Assembly: GCF_010668805.1 (NCBI RefSeq)
Contig: NZ_WUFT01000028.1
Location: forward strand, 1 to 55,931
Direction: 5' to 3'
From: Rhizobium phaseoli
GTDB lineage: Bacteria > Pseudomonadota > Alphaproteobacteria > Rhizobiales > Rhizobiaceae
DNA: 55,931 bases
A program made the position numbers and the translations under genes. Every line of letters starts with the position of its first letter. Within the stretch, counting starts at the first letter, position 1. A model generated the notes under the pieces. It ran no database searches and had not been told where the DNA came from. It was given only the letters and a program-made list of their open reading frames with translations. This document shows, piece after piece, positions 8,060 through 17,034 of this stretch.

Positions 8060-11010
8060 CGAGCTTCCGTCTTACCTCCGGCGGCCGCATCGACCGCGCC
8101 ACGACACTCGGCTTCACTTTCGACGGCAAACCGCTCGCAGGCCATCCGGGCGATACGCTCGCCTCGGCGCTGCTTGCCAACGGCGTCCAGCTCGTCGGCC
8201 GCAGTTTTAAATATCATCGCCCGCGCGGCATTCTGACGGCCGGGGCTGCCGAACCGAACGCGTTGGTGACGACTGGCAGCGGCGGGCGCACCGAACCGAA
8301 TACGCGCGCGACGATGATCGAGCTTTACGAGGGGCTGGCGGCCAAGAGCCAGAACCGCTGGCCCTCGCTCGGTTTCGATGTCGGCGCCGTCAACGGGCTG
8401 CTCTCGCCTTTCCTCAGCGCCGGCTTCTACTACAAGACCTTCATGTGGCCGGCAGCACTCTGGGAAAAGCTTTACGAGCCGGTGATCCGCAAGGCGGCGG
8501 GCCTCGGCAGAGCCTCCTACGAGGCCGACCCCGATGCCTACGAGAAATGCTGGGCGCATTGCGATCTGCTGGTGATCGGCGCCGGTCCCGCCGGTCTTGC
8601 CGCAGCACTCACCGCCGGCCGCGCCGGCGCCCGCGTCATCCTCGCCGACGAAGGCCCCGAACTCGGCGGCAGCCTGCTTTCCCGCAGCAATGTTGAGGGC
8701 AAGCCGGCCGACGCGCTTCTCGGCGAGCTGCTGGCCGAACTCGAGGGGCTGGCGAACGTACGCCGCCTGCCGCGCATGACCGTGTTCGGCTGGTACGACG
8801 ACAATGTCTTCGGCGCCGTCGAACGCGTGCAGAAGCATGTGGCGCTGCCCGATCCGGAACGCCCGGTCGAACGCTTGTGGCGCATCGTCGCCCGTCAGGC
8901 GATTCTGGCGACAGGCGCCGAGGAGCGGCCCCTGGTCTTCGGCGGCAACGATATTCCCGGCGTGATGATGGCAGGCGCCATGCGCAGCTATCTCAATCGG
9001 CAGGCAGTGGCGCCGGGCAAAAGCACGGTGATCTTCACCACCAACGATGCCGCTTACCGCACCGCCGCCGATCTCGAGGCGGCCGGCCTCGTCGTCGCGG
9101 CGATCGTCGACAGCCGCGCCGATGCCGGCAAAGGCTGGCAAGGCGGCGCCGAAGTGCTGAAGAGCGCCCGGGTGATCGATGCGTTCGGCGGCCAACGCCT
9201 CAACGGCGTCAGCGTCGAAACCGCAAACGGCACCCGCCGCATCGACGCCGATGCGCTTGCCATGTCGGGCGGCTGGAGCCCGATCATCCACCTTGCCTGC
9301 CATCGTGCTGGGAAGCCGCAATGGTCGGACGAAGCTTCGGCGTTTCTGGCGCCGGTCGCGCAGGATGGCCTTGCCGTTGCCGGCTCGGCTGCCGGCCTTT
9401 CTGAAACCGCTGCCTGCCTCGGCGATGGCGCCGCAAAGGCGGCGGCCGCCCTGAAGGCGATCGGCTTTGCAGCGGCGGAACCGGCTTTTGCTGCTGCGCC
9501 GGAAGCGGTTCGAGGCTCAAAGCCGCTCTGGTCGGTCAAGGGCTCGAAGGGCAAGGCTTTCGTCGACTATCAGAACGATGTGCATCTCAAGGACCTCGGC
9601 CTCGCCGTCCGCGAAGGCTATGGCCATGTCGAACTCGCCAAGCGGTATACGACATCAGGCATGGCGACCGACCAGGGCAAGCTGTCCAACATCAACGCCA
9701 TCGGCATCCTGGCCGAGGCGCGCGGCGTGTCGCCGGCCGAGGTGGGAACGACGACCTTCCGGCCCTTCTATACGCCGGTCTCTTTCGGCGCCTTGACCGG
9801 AACATCGCGCGGCAAACATTTCCAGCCGGGCCGCAAATCGCCGCTGCACGGCTGGGCTAAGAAGAACGGCGCCGTCTTCGTCGAAACCGGCCTCTGGTAC
9901 CGGTCCTCCTGGTTCCCGCGCGCAGGTGAGGCGACATGGCGCGACAGCGTCGATCGCGAAGTGCTGAACATCCGCAAAAATGCGGGCCTCTGCGACGTCT
10001 CGACCCTTGGCAAGATCGAAATCTTCGGCCGCGATGCCGCGGCCTTCCTCGACCGCATCTATTGCAACGGCTTCTCCAAGCTTGCCGTCGGCAAGGCGCG
10101 TTACGGCATCATGCTGCGCGAGGACGGCTTGATCTATGACGACGGCACCACCAGCCGCTTCAGCGACGAGCATTTCTTCATGACGACGACGACGGCGCTC
10201 GCCGCCGGCGTGCTCACCCATCTCGAATTCTGCGCCCAGACGCTCTGGCCGGAACTCGACGTCTGCTTCGCCTCCTCCACCGATCAATGGGCGCAGATGG
10301 CCGTTGCCGGACCGAAGTCGCGCGCCATCCTCTCCGAGATCGTCGACGAGGATTTGTCCGATGCGGCCTTCCCGTTCATGAGCGCCCGAAAGATCTCACT
10401 GTTCGGCGGCCGCCTCGAAGGCCGGCTCTTCCGGATCTCCTTCTCGGGCGAACTCGCCTACGAACTTGCCGTGCCGGCCGGCTATGGTGAGAGCGTTGCC
10501 GACGCCGTCATGGCATCCGGCGAGAAACACGGCATCTGCGCCTATGGCGCCGAAGCGCTCGGTGTTCTGCGCATCGAGAAAGGCCATGTCACCCATGCCG
10601 AAATCAACGGCACGGTCACACCAGGCGATCTCGGCTTCGGCCGTATGGTGTCATCGACCAAGCCGGATTTCATCGGCAAGGCGATGCTCGCCCGCGAAGG
10701 CCTGCAGGATCCCGAACGCCCGCGCCTCGTTGGCGTCAAGCCGCTCAATCCGGCAAGCGGCTTCCGCACCGGCTCGCATATCCTTGCCGAGGGTGATGCA
10801 GCGACGCTCGAAAACGACCAGGGCTATGTCACATCAAGCGCCTTTTCGCCGACGCTCGGCCATACGATCGGCCTGGCGCTGGTCAGGCGTGGGCCGGAAC
10901 GTATCGGTGAAAAGGTGACAGTCTGGAACGGCCTGCGCAACGAATTCGCCGATGCGGTGCTCTGCCATCCCGTCTTTGTCGATCCCGAAAACGAGAAGCT
11001 CCATGCTTGA
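8056..11010 (+). CDS. mgdC: Sarcosine oxidase alpha-type subunit / N-methylglutamate dehydrogenase subunit MgdC
   Basis: 984 residues, full length for a SoxA-type alpha subunit. The order is an N-terminal 2Fe-2S-like fold (GFTFDGKPLAGHPGDTLASA), a dinucleotide-binding domain with LLVIGAGPAGLAAALTAGRA near residue 171, a second pyridine-nucleotide region, and from about residue 600 an aminomethyltransferase (GcvT-like) folate-binding domain (FQPGRKSPLHGW, ICAYGAEALGVLRIEKGH). The GcvT-like domain captures formaldehyde on THF, giving 5,10-methylene-THF, which suits the nearby purU. It starts by ATGA overlap with mgdB and ends by 8-base overlap with mgdD. Confidence 0.93.
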   Translation: MTSFRLTSGGRIDRATTLGFTFDGKPLAGHPGDTLASALLANGVQLVGRSFKYHRPRGILTAGAAEPNALVTTGSGGRTEPNTRATMIELYEGLAAKSQNRWPSLGFDVGAVNGLLSPFLSAGFYYKTFMWPAALWEKLYEPVIRKAAGLGRASYEADPDAYEKCWAHCDLLVIGAGPAGLAAALTAGRAGARVILADEGPELGGSLLSRSNVEGKPADALLGELLAELEGLANVRRLPRMTVFGWYDDNVFGAVERVQKHVALPDPERPVERLWRIVARQAILATGAEERPLVFGGNDIPGVMMAGAMRSYLNRQAVAPGKSTVIFTTNDAAYRTAADLEAAGLVVAAIVDSRADAGKGWQGGAEVLKSARVIDAFGGQRLNGVSVETANGTRRIDADALAMSGGWSPIIHLACHRAGKPQWSDEASAFLAPVAQDGLAVAGSAAGLSETAACLGDGAAKAAAALKAIGFAAAEPAFAAAPEAVRGSKPLWSVKGSKGKAFVDYQNDVHLKDLGLAVREGYGHVELAKRYTTSGMATDQGKLSNINAIGILAEARGVSPAEVGTTTFRPFYTPVSFGALTGTSRGKHFQPGRKSPLHGWAKKNGAVFVETGLWYRSSWFPRAGEATWRDSVDREVLNIRKNAGLCDVSTLGKIEIFGRDAAAFLDRIYCNGFSKLAVGKARYGIMLREDGLIYDDGTTSRFSDEHFFMTTTTALAAGVLTHLEFCAQTLWPELDVCFASSTDQWAQMAVAGPKSRAILSEIVDEDLSDAAFPFMSARKISLFGGRLEGRLFRISFSGELAYELAVPAGYGESVADAVMASGEKHGICAYGAEALGVLRIEKGHVTHAEINGTVTPGDLGFGRMVSSTKPDFIGKAMLAREGLQDPERPRLVGVKPLNPASGFRTGSHILAEGDAATLENDQGYVTSSAFSPTLGHTIGLALVRRGPERIGEKVTVWNGLRNEFADAVLCHPVFVDPENEKLHA

Positions 11011-11548
11011 TCTTCCTCAGCACAGACCGGTTCTCGCCGGGGCAGCATATGCCGGTATCTCAGAGGCAGGCATCCGGCTGGAAGCCTTGCCCGAGGGCCA
11101 TCTGCTGCACGTACTCGGCACGATCGAGCCTGCGGCACTTGCCGCCGAACTGGTCAAAGCCGGCTTTGCAAACAGTTCGATCCGCAAGGCCGGCTTCCGC
11201 CAATGGTTCGTCGCCGGCGACGAGCCGCTTACTTCAGCAGGTCTCAATACTCTTATGGCCGCGCTTGCCGGAAAAGCCTTCGTCATGGACCAGAGCCACG
11301 GACGCGTCCGCATCGGCGTTTCCGGCCGGTCTTCGCGGCTGCTGCTGTCAAAAGGCACCGCCGTCGATCTCGATCCTGCGGTCTTCCCGGAAGGCAGTTC
11401 GGCGATGACGATGGTCGGTCACCTCTCCGTGCAGATCGTCCGCACCGGCGACGACAGCTTCGAACTCACGGTCCTGCGCAGCTTCGCCGAAAGCCTCTGG
11501 GACGAACTCAAGCATATGGCGGCGAGCGCCGAGAGGGACGGCGCGTAA
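11003..11548 (+). CDS. mgdD: Sarcosine oxidase gamma-type subunit / N-methylglutamate dehydrogenase subunit MgdD
   Basis: 181 residues from the ATG at 11003, which overlaps the end of mgdC by 8 bases; a longer upstream frame is only shadow of mgdC. The sequence fits the poorly conserved SoxG gamma subunit (SIRKAGFRQWFVAGDEP, SHGRVRIGVSGRSSRLLL, LLSKGTAVDLDPAVFP, SFAESLWDEL). The gamma subunit caps the alpha subunit of the heterotetramer and resembles the GcvT fold. It closes the operon; the next gene is about 465 bases away and unrelated. Confidence 0.88.
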   Translation: MLDLPQHRPVLAGAAYAGISEAGIRLEALPEGHLLHVLGTIEPAALAAELVKAGFANSSIRKAGFRQWFVAGDEPLTSAGLNTLMAALAGKAFVMDQSHGRVRIGVSGRSSRLLLSKGTAVDLDPAVFPEGSSAMTMVGHLSVQIVRTGDDSFELTVLRSFAESLWDELKHMAASAERDGA

Positions 11549-12013
11549 GGGCCGTGCCGGCACAAAGATCGACGATTGAGCGAAATAGCTGGAAGGTTCA
11601 ACTTTCCGGCGCGGTGGCACGCAACCGTTGACCGTCGAGCCAACACGAGAATTCGCTACAGCGGAGAGGATGGCGGCGAAATTTTTAGGGACTGACGATG
11701 GAGCAGATGGTAAGCGGTGCCCCAATCACACCTTGTGGCAGCCTAGATAATGCCGCGAGATAAATTCTTTGAGCATGATTGATCGAGCCGTTATCTCGAA
11801 TCGGATTCACGCTTCGACGCGAGGATCGCGAACGCCAGTAGCGAAATCATTGGCAAAGGCTGTGTTGGGTCCGAACCCAATAGGCGTTGCATCCATCAGA
11901 GCGGACAATCAAATCTATTAGCAAATCGCGTTTGACGGCGTGGAACGGCTGAACAATTGATAAATTCAGCCAAAATTAATTCTGAAGGCGATAAAAGTGG
12001 GTGCCGTGAAAAG
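11549..12013. other. Intergenic region between mgdD and the RNA ligase gene
   Basis: About 465 bases without a credible gene. A 10-base palindrome GTGCCGGCAC lies just after mgdD. A small hairpin with six-base arms, TTGGGT and ACCCAA around CCGA, lies at 11865-11880. Because rtcR-type regulators act with sigma-54, I looked for a -24/-12 promoter ahead of the ligase. The nearest strings (TGGCACG near 11615 and TTGGCA near 11850) lack a correctly spaced TTGC, so I do not call one. Confidence 0.5.
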
Positions 12014-13144
12014 ATGAACGACCCGATACACCCTGCACGCCAAATCCCGTTTCCCGACCTTATCGCTGGCTTGAAGCGAGCCCAAGGGCTCGGCCATGTC
12101 CATCGCCGTCAGAATTCAACCGGTACTTTACAGCTCTACATCTATACCCCCCGGTGCGTATATGAGGATGGTTGGGATCAGTTTTCGCTGATCGCTCGCG
12201 GTCTCATTGTGGACGAGGGCGCTGGTCGGGTCGTTGCCACGCCGTTTCCGAAGTTTTTCAATGCCGGCGAGCGGCATGGCGAAGTACCCGATCTGCCGTT
12301 TGAGGCGTTCGAAAAGCTCGATGGTAGTCTGATAATCGTGTTCAATGATGTTGGCCGTTGGCACGCAGCCACCAAAGGCGCGTTCGACTCCGAACAGGCC
12401 CTATGGGCTCAAGCACGCTTGGATGCCCATGATCTCTCCGGTCTGTCGCCGGATACGACATATCTGTTCGAGGCGGTATATCCGGAAAACAGAATTGTCG
12501 TGCGATATGCGAAGCCTGCCATGGTGATGTTGGCGGCCTACCACGCTTCAGGTCTTGAAGTAACCTACGACGAGGTTCGAACGACCAGCCAAGCGTTGGG
12601 ATGGCGTGCGGCCGAACGCCATGAGTTCGGGAATATGGCGGACATGATGCTCCATACTGCAACGCTCCCACGCGACAACGAGGGATTTGTCGTTAGATTC
12701 ACAAATGGCTTGCGCCTCAAACTCAAAGGCTCCGAGTACCGTCGTATCCATGCGTTGATCTCACGCTGCACGCCGTTGGCAATGTGGGAAGCAATGGCCG
12801 CTGGGGACGACATGGCCGCGATTCGTCGTGATTTGCCGGAAGAGTTTTGGAGCGATTTTGACAACATCGTACTCCTCCTGACGAAGGAATACGTGGCGAT
12901 GGAAAGGAAGGTCGCTGAACTGGCAGCATCTGTCGCCCATCTTTCCGATAAAGAGTTGGGATTGTCGCTCAATTCACTGCCTGCTGACGTGGGTCCTTAC
13001 GTTTTTGGCTTGCGAAAAGCAGGTGCAATCCTAGGCAAGTCCCGAGACGCGTTGATTCGTTCCATCAGACCCACTGGCAACGTGTTGCCAGGTTACCAGC
13101 CGTCATATGCCATGGGGCGTGTGATTGATGAGGCAACATCGTAG
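12014..13144 (+). CDS. T4 Rnl1-like RNA ligase
   Basis: 376 residues from the ATG at 12014, close to the 374 of T4 RNA ligase 1. The open frame extends 57 bases upstream but only with a TTG start, so I prefer the ATG, which follows GAAAAG. All nucleotidyltransferase motifs are visible: motif I EKLDGSLI with the expected AMP-accepting Lys101 (T4 uses Lys99), the preceding ARGLIVDE, motif III TYLFEAVYPENRIVV, motif IV EGFVVRF and motif V LKLKG. The family joins 5'-phosphate and 3'-hydroxyl RNA ends with ATP and repairs cleaved tRNA in T4. No kinase-phosphatase partner is beside it. It converges on a broken rtcR, suggesting a decayed RNA repair locus. Confidence 0.85.
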   Translation: MNDPIHPARQIPFPDLIAGLKRAQGLGHVHRRQNSTGTLQLYIYTPRCVYEDGWDQFSLIARGLIVDEGAGRVVATPFPKFFNAGERHGEVPDLPFEAFEKLDGSLIIVFNDVGRWHAATKGAFDSEQALWAQARLDAHDLSGLSPDTTYLFEAVYPENRIVVRYAKPAMVMLAAYHASGLEVTYDEVRTTSQALGWRAAERHEFGNMADMMLHTATLPRDNEGFVVRFTNGLRLKLKGSEYRRIHALISRCTPLAMWEAMAAGDDMAAIRRDLPEEFWSDFDNIVLLLTKEYVAMERKVAELAASVAHLSDKELGLSLNSLPADVGPYVFGLRKAGAILGKSRDALIRSIRPTGNVLPGYQPSYAMGRVIDEATS

Positions 13145-13438
13145 ATTTGCAGCGTACAGTAGCTCTGGCGTGAATGCAGGATTGGAGAAGGCCTCGGCTG
13201 AGAGGTTCCTTCGGCTGTGACATTGAAGCAATAATGCGTTAAATAGCGGCATCAAGTGGAACGTGTGCTTTGCTCCAGAAGGCGTTCGATAGGTGAACCT
13301 CACGCCTAGACTTCCTGGTCGTGAAAACCTCCAATGTACTCTCCATGGAGAAACTCCCGTTGCTCGTCCATGGAAAGCCGATCATAGATTAGCCCAGACA
13401 GGGCAACGTGGGAGTGGAACACCGGTTACCACAAGCCT
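13145..13438. other. Intergenic stretch between the RNA ligase and the rtcR remnant
   Basis: About 290 bases with no supportable gene. It contains two CCATGG-centred short palindromes about 30 bases apart (near 13347 and 13371). I see no clear terminator for the converging ligase and rtcR remnant. Confidence 0.4.
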
Positions 13439-13827
13439 TTATCCGGTTTTCCTAATGTCCTCGAATCTGAGGCTGAAGCGTGCGAGATATTTACTCAGGC
13501 GATCGGCATCGTTGCTACTCTTTTTCTCCAGTCGCGACTTCGCAAACAGGGCTCTGCCCGCAGCACTTGCGGTGGCATGTTGACGGCAGGTGTGAAGAAC
13601 GGTGGCAAGCTGGGCTGTGTCGAAGCGATCGAGGCGAGCGGCCGCCTCCGCACCCAGCACTTCTTCAATGATCAGATCCACCCTGCCGTCGTCACTCGAG
13701 CTGCGCCAAAACGCATTCAGCCGCCGGACTTCATCGTCAACGACGTCGTCGTGATGCGCCCATACGGCGCAAGGGTCGCCATGCGGGTAACCGAAGCTGA
13801 CAGGTCGCGAAAGTTGGCACTCCAGAC
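13439..13827 (-). pseudogene. rtcR: rtcR C-terminal remnant (frameshifted)
   Basis: Two adjacent frames on the minus strand spell the end of RtcR, the sigma-54-dependent activator of rtcBA RNA repair. From about 13827 one reads VWSANFRDLSASVTRMATLA, the end of the AAA+ domain. After a frame change near 13735-13755 comes DEVRRLNAFWRSS and then LDRFDTAQLATVLHTCRQ and SSNDADRLSKYLARFSLRFE, the RtcR-type DNA-binding tail. The sensor domain and most of the AAA+ domain are missing, and rtcB/rtcA are not in the window. Recognition is from memory of RtcR sequences, not a search. The Rnl1-like ligase 300 bases away makes the RNA repair link more convincing. Confidence 0.72.
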
Positions 13828-14078
13828 GGATTGGTATCGGGCCAGCGTTGTTGTCATGCGTTTGATCATTGCGGTCTGGAGGAAGGCAGTCAACCGCTAA
13901 GCCGAAACAACGTTACAACACCCAAATAACGTGTCGCCTGTTCACGGAATGACGTGCAGAGAGTTCGATGCCCTTCAAGGCGGCCAAGCTGAACATTCCG
14001 AAAGCGCGATCGCGCCGACCAAGCCAGCTGCGATCGGCATTGTCTTGATCGTGAAGTCTATGCCAGTATATCAACGGT

Positions 14079-15020
14079 TCATGCGAGGGCGAATGCGGTA
14101 TCCCACGGCGTAGGATCTGGGAAAAGCTCGACGAGAAACGCAACGAACGCCTTTACGTTCGGATTGCCACGCCGACTTTCCGGCCACAGCGCCGTTATGT
14201 GGTGCCTGTCCATCCAGTAGGTCTTCAGCACTGGGACGAGTTCGCCGCGGGCGACGTACGGACCGGCAATGTACGTCGCCGAAATGCCGATCCCGCCGCC
14301 GTTCACGAGGATCGCCACGACCGCATCGCTGTTGTCTACGACGATGTTGGCGTTAGGCAAGATCTCCTGGATCCGCTCACCGGTCCGGAAGGGCCATCGC
14401 ATTGACTGTCCCGAACTCTGATAACGGAAGTTGACGCAGTCGTGCCCATCGAGGTCCTCGGGGCGCGTCGGAATGCCACGCCGCTCGAGGTAGGCTGGCG
14501 ACGCGAACGCGCAGACCCTGTTCGGCGCAAGTATCCTGGCGATAAGGCGTGAATCGACCGGCTGGCCCACGCGAATTGCCACGTCGATCCCTTCCTCGAC
14601 AAGGTCTGTGAAGGTATCGCCTAAGCGCAGGTCGATAGAGACCTTGGGGTAATGCTCCCGGAACGCCGGGAGATGCGGACTGATGAGATGCACTCCAACC
14701 GGAAGAGGCGCGGTGATCTTCATCAATCCGGCAGGTTCGGCCCGTGTCGCGGCTGCGGCCTGTTCGATTTCCTCGGCCTGCTGCAACAGGCGTAACGCCC
14801 GTTCATGAAGTGCAAGCCCTTCAGAAGTCAGGGTCAAAGAGCGCGTAGTGCGGCTGAAGAGCCGGACTCCTAGCCGTTCCTCCAGGCGCTGCACGCTCTT
14901 GCTGATCGCCGAGGGAGAACTCGATAGGGAGCGAGCGGCAGCGGTGTAACTGCCAAGCGATGCGGCACGAGCAAACGCTATGATACCTGTCAGTCGGTCT
15001 ATTCCGATTTGTTCCGCCAT
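14079..15020 (-). CDS. LysR-family transcriptional regulator
   Basis: 313 residues starting MAEQIGIDRLTGIIAFARAA; the upstream extension of the frame lacks family similarity. The winged helix-turn-helix is at residues 5-65 (GSYTAAARSLSSSPSAISKS, LEERLGVRLFSRTTRSLTLT), followed by a LysR substrate-binding domain. The subgroup resembles regulators of oxidoreductases and quinone/aldehyde stress genes. It is divergent from the SnoaL-like gene with a 154-base gap holding a perfect 13-base palindrome. It is the best candidate to bind the T[TC]AG-N11-CTAA boxes found ahead of the following operons, although a clear copy is absent from its own promoter. Confidence 0.9.
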   Translation of the reverse strand: MAEQIGIDRLTGIIAFARAASLGSYTAAARSLSSSPSAISKSVQRLEERLGVRLFSRTTRSLTLTSEGLALHERALRLLQQAEEIEQAAAATRAEPAGLMKITAPLPVGVHLISPHLPAFREHYPKVSIDLRLGDTFTDLVEEGIDVAIRVGQPVDSRLIARILAPNRVCAFASPAYLERRGIPTRPEDLDGHDCVNFRYQSSGQSMRWPFRTGERIQEILPNANIVVDNSDAVVAILVNGGGIGISATYIAGPYVARGELVPVLKTYWMDRHHITALWPESRRGNPNVKAFVAFLVELFPDPTPWDTAFALA

Positions 15021-15117
15021 GGCACTATTAAAGCGAACATCGCCCAGATTATCAATCGATGAGTTTGGATCTATTCGTCCTACCACTGCATCACCGGATG
15101 CCGGAATGTGGTCCATT

Positions 15118-15130
15118 ACACTTCAAGTGT
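15118..15130. promoter_or_regulatory. Palindrome ACACTTCAAGTGT in the LysR/SnoaL divergent promoter
   Basis: A perfect inverted repeat (ACACTT, central C, AAGTGT) lies midway between the divergent LysR gene and the SnoaL-like gene, about 45 bases before the latter's start. Its place suggests an operator, but no protein can be assigned from sequence. It differs from the shared LysR-type box downstream. Confidence 0.45.
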
Positions 15131-15174
15131 CTTGGCGCCATCGATCTGACGATCGCAACGATATGGAGACATCG

Positions 15175-15774
15175 ATGTCCAACTTTAAAAATCTCGGCTT
15201 TGGCCTTGTTCTGGCAGTTGCCACGGCCGGAGCAGTATCGACTGCTGCCATGATGGCTGCGCCAGCCGCGGTAGCCCAGGAAAACAAAGCCGACGTATCC
15301 GACAACGTCGGGACCGTCGCCGACTTCCTCAACAACACCGGTGCCGACAAGGTCGAGGCAGCTGCCAAGCGTCTGGTCGCTCCCGATGCTACGTACATTT
15401 CGTTGAACTTCGACAACCCGGAACTCAAGCAGATCATACCGTGGGTCGGAACCCAGAAGGGGCCAGAAGCCTACAGCAACGCGATTATGCGGGTTCAGCA
15501 ATTTGGAACACTGGAGGACTTCAAGGTTCTCGACATATTTGGAGAAGGTGAGAATGTTGCCGTCTTCGGCCAGTTCACCTATCGCGCCAAAGCAACCGGG
15601 ATTGTCGTTACGTCACCCCTAGCTATTCGCGCCAAGGTCCGCGACGGCAAGATCGTGTTTTTCCAGTTCATGGAAGATAGCTACGGGACGGCCTCCGCGT
15701 TCCGGGTGAGCGGCAAGTGGACAGTGAAGACCGATCCTGCCGGTTCGACTTTCGAAGTTGGCAAGGACAACTAA
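15175..15774 (+). CDS. Exported SnoaL/NTF2-like protein
   Basis: 199 residues from the ATG at 15175, chosen because GGAGA lies 8-12 bases upstream, whereas the in-frame ATG at 15163 has no site. Residues 1-35 form a Sec-type signal peptide (FGLVLAVATAGAVSTAAMMA, cleavage after AVA before QEN). The rest matches the SnoaL/NTF2-like fold (VADFLNNTGADKVEAAAKRL, YRAKATGIVVTSPLAIRAKV, GKIVFFQFMED). Such proteins bind or convert small hydrophobic molecules; the substrate is unknown. It is divergent from the LysR gene and begins the redox island. Confidence 0.75.
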   Translation: MSNFKNLGFGLVLAVATAGAVSTAAMMAAPAAVAQENKADVSDNVGTVADFLNNTGADKVEAAAKRLVAPDATYISLNFDNPELKQIIPWVGTQKGPEAYSNAIMRVQQFGTLEDFKVLDIFGEGENVAVFGQFTYRAKATGIVVTSPLAIRAKVRDGKIVFFQFMEDSYGTASAFRVSGKWTVKTDPAGSTFEVGKDN

Positions 15775-15876
15775 GCCAATAGGGGCTTCGAATTCGGACA
15801 GTCGATGCGCTCTCAAAGCTGTACCGCCGCGAAGATCGAGGGGCGGAAAAGACGTTCGGGCAAGAATCGCCGCTAG

Positions 15877-15920
15877 TCAGAAACCGGCCTTCTAACCTCA
15901 TGCAAAGCCATTGCGCTTAT
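15877..15920 (+). promoter_or_regulatory. Shared LysR-type promoter element, copy 1
   Basis: TCAG, 11 bases, CTAA (15877-15895), then CCTCATGCA to 15904, 12 bases, and TTAT at 15917-15920. It lies about 120 bases before the Tat-SDR start. T-N11-A inside an interrupted dyad is the classic LysR binding layout, and the TWAT may be part of the -10 element. Confidence 0.7.
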
Positions 15921-16040
15921 TCCAGTCCAAGCCCCTCGTTCCCTTGCCTAGAGCGCTCGAAGCGGCGACCGCATCGCAGCGTTCTGCGATGTCAATCGCC
16001 AGATTCAAAAAACCTAAACACCCAGGAAAGTGAAAGCACC

Positions 16041-16901
16041 ATGACCGATCAGAACCACGATCAACCTCAGGCATCCATGTCGCGTCGCGGCCTCCTGAGC
16101 GCCGTAGCGATCGCTCCGCTGGCGGCGGGCGTAGTTGTGGAAACGGCCTCTGCGCAGACCGCTCGCGGCGGCACCGGAAAAGCGGCCATCGTGACAGGAT
16201 CGTCCCGTGGAATCGGCGCCGCTGTGGCCAAGCGTCTTGGGCGCGAGGGATACACGGTGACCGTGAACTTCGTTGTGAACCGCGATCTCGCCGATGCGGT
16301 CGTGCGCGACATCGAGAGTGCAGGCGGAAAAGCAATCGCGGTCCAGGCAGACATAAGCGACCCCGACGCGGTGCGCCGACTTTTTGACGAAAACGATAAG
16401 GCTTTCGGTGGCGTCGACGTTGTTGTCGCAAATGCGGGGATCATTCGTCAGACACCCATGAGCGACATGACGGATGAAAACTTCAATCGATTGGTTGACG
16501 TCAACATGAAAGGCGGCTTTTACACAATGCGCGAAGCTGCACGGCGCGTTCGTAACAACGGTCGCATCATCACGTTGTCTTCCACCGTCGCGCACGCGAG
16601 ACTACCCGCCTCCGGGCCCTATGGAGCCACCAAGGCCGCGCAGGAGATCTATGCCAATGTCCTGGCCAAGGAACTGGCAGGGCGCATGATTTCCGTCAAC
16701 GCGATAGCGCCGGGTCCGGTCAATACCACGCTGTTCACGGACTTGAATAACGCGCAGGCGATTGCCGGTTTTGTCCAACGCACGCCGCATCATCGACTCG
16801 GTGAACCGGAGGACATTGCGAATGTCGTCGCTGCCTTGTGCTCGTCAGACGGCATGTGGGTGAACGGCCAGACGATTCTCGCGAATGGTGGTCTGATCTG
16901 A
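16041..16901 (+). CDS. Short-chain dehydrogenase/reductase with Tat signal
   Basis: 286 residues from the ATG at 16041. The N-terminus carries SRRGLLSAVAIAPLAAGVVV, a twin-arginine signal, ending near ETASAQ. The mature part is a classical SDR: GSSRGIGAAVAKRL cofactor loop, NAG at the VANAGII turn, SSTVAH serine and YGATK catalytic Tyr-Lys, and a C-terminal GGLI. SDRs are usually cytosolic, so export of a folded NAD(P)-bound enzyme by Tat is notable. Substrate is unknown; 3-oxoacyl reductase-like or carbonyl reduction is plausible. A LysR-type box lies upstream. Confidence 0.87.
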   Translation: MTDQNHDQPQASMSRRGLLSAVAIAPLAAGVVVETASAQTARGGTGKAAIVTGSSRGIGAAVAKRLGREGYTVTVNFVVNRDLADAVVRDIESAGGKAIAVQADISDPDAVRRLFDENDKAFGGVDVVVANAGIIRQTPMSDMTDENFNRLVDVNMKGGFYTMREAARRVRNNGRIITLSSTVAHARLPASGPYGATKAAQEIYANVLAKELAGRMISVNAIAPGPVNTTLFTDLNNAQAIAGFVQRTPHHRLGEPEDIANVVAALCSSDGMWVNGQTILANGGLI

Positions 16902-17034
16902 ATCTCACGGCTCAGGCAGAACCCGCGCATAGGCGGCTGCCTGATGCCATAGGACGGCCGGGCAAACCTTCTTTGCCAAGGAGTACTGCTTGTTTCAGAA
17001 ATGGCATCGATAGCCCTATGCAGTTTTTGCGGTC

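Noticed and set aside
8008..9321. A 437-codon open frame on the minus strand
   Set aside because: Antisense to mgdC, which has clear flavin, dinucleotide and GcvT-like domains.
11615..11860. Possible sigma-54 promoters ahead of the RNA ligase
   Set aside because: TGGCACG near 11615 and TTGGCA near 11850 lack a TTGC at the required distance.
13913..14143. Short open frames between the rtcR remnant and the LysR gene
   Set aside because: No ribosome site or recognisable protein; they overlap the LysR 3' end.
15021..15174. A copy of the shared LysR box in the first LysR gene's own promoter
   Set aside because: No T[TC]AG-N11-CTAA is present; only a distant CAG...GATGAG resemblance and a different palindrome at 15118-15130.
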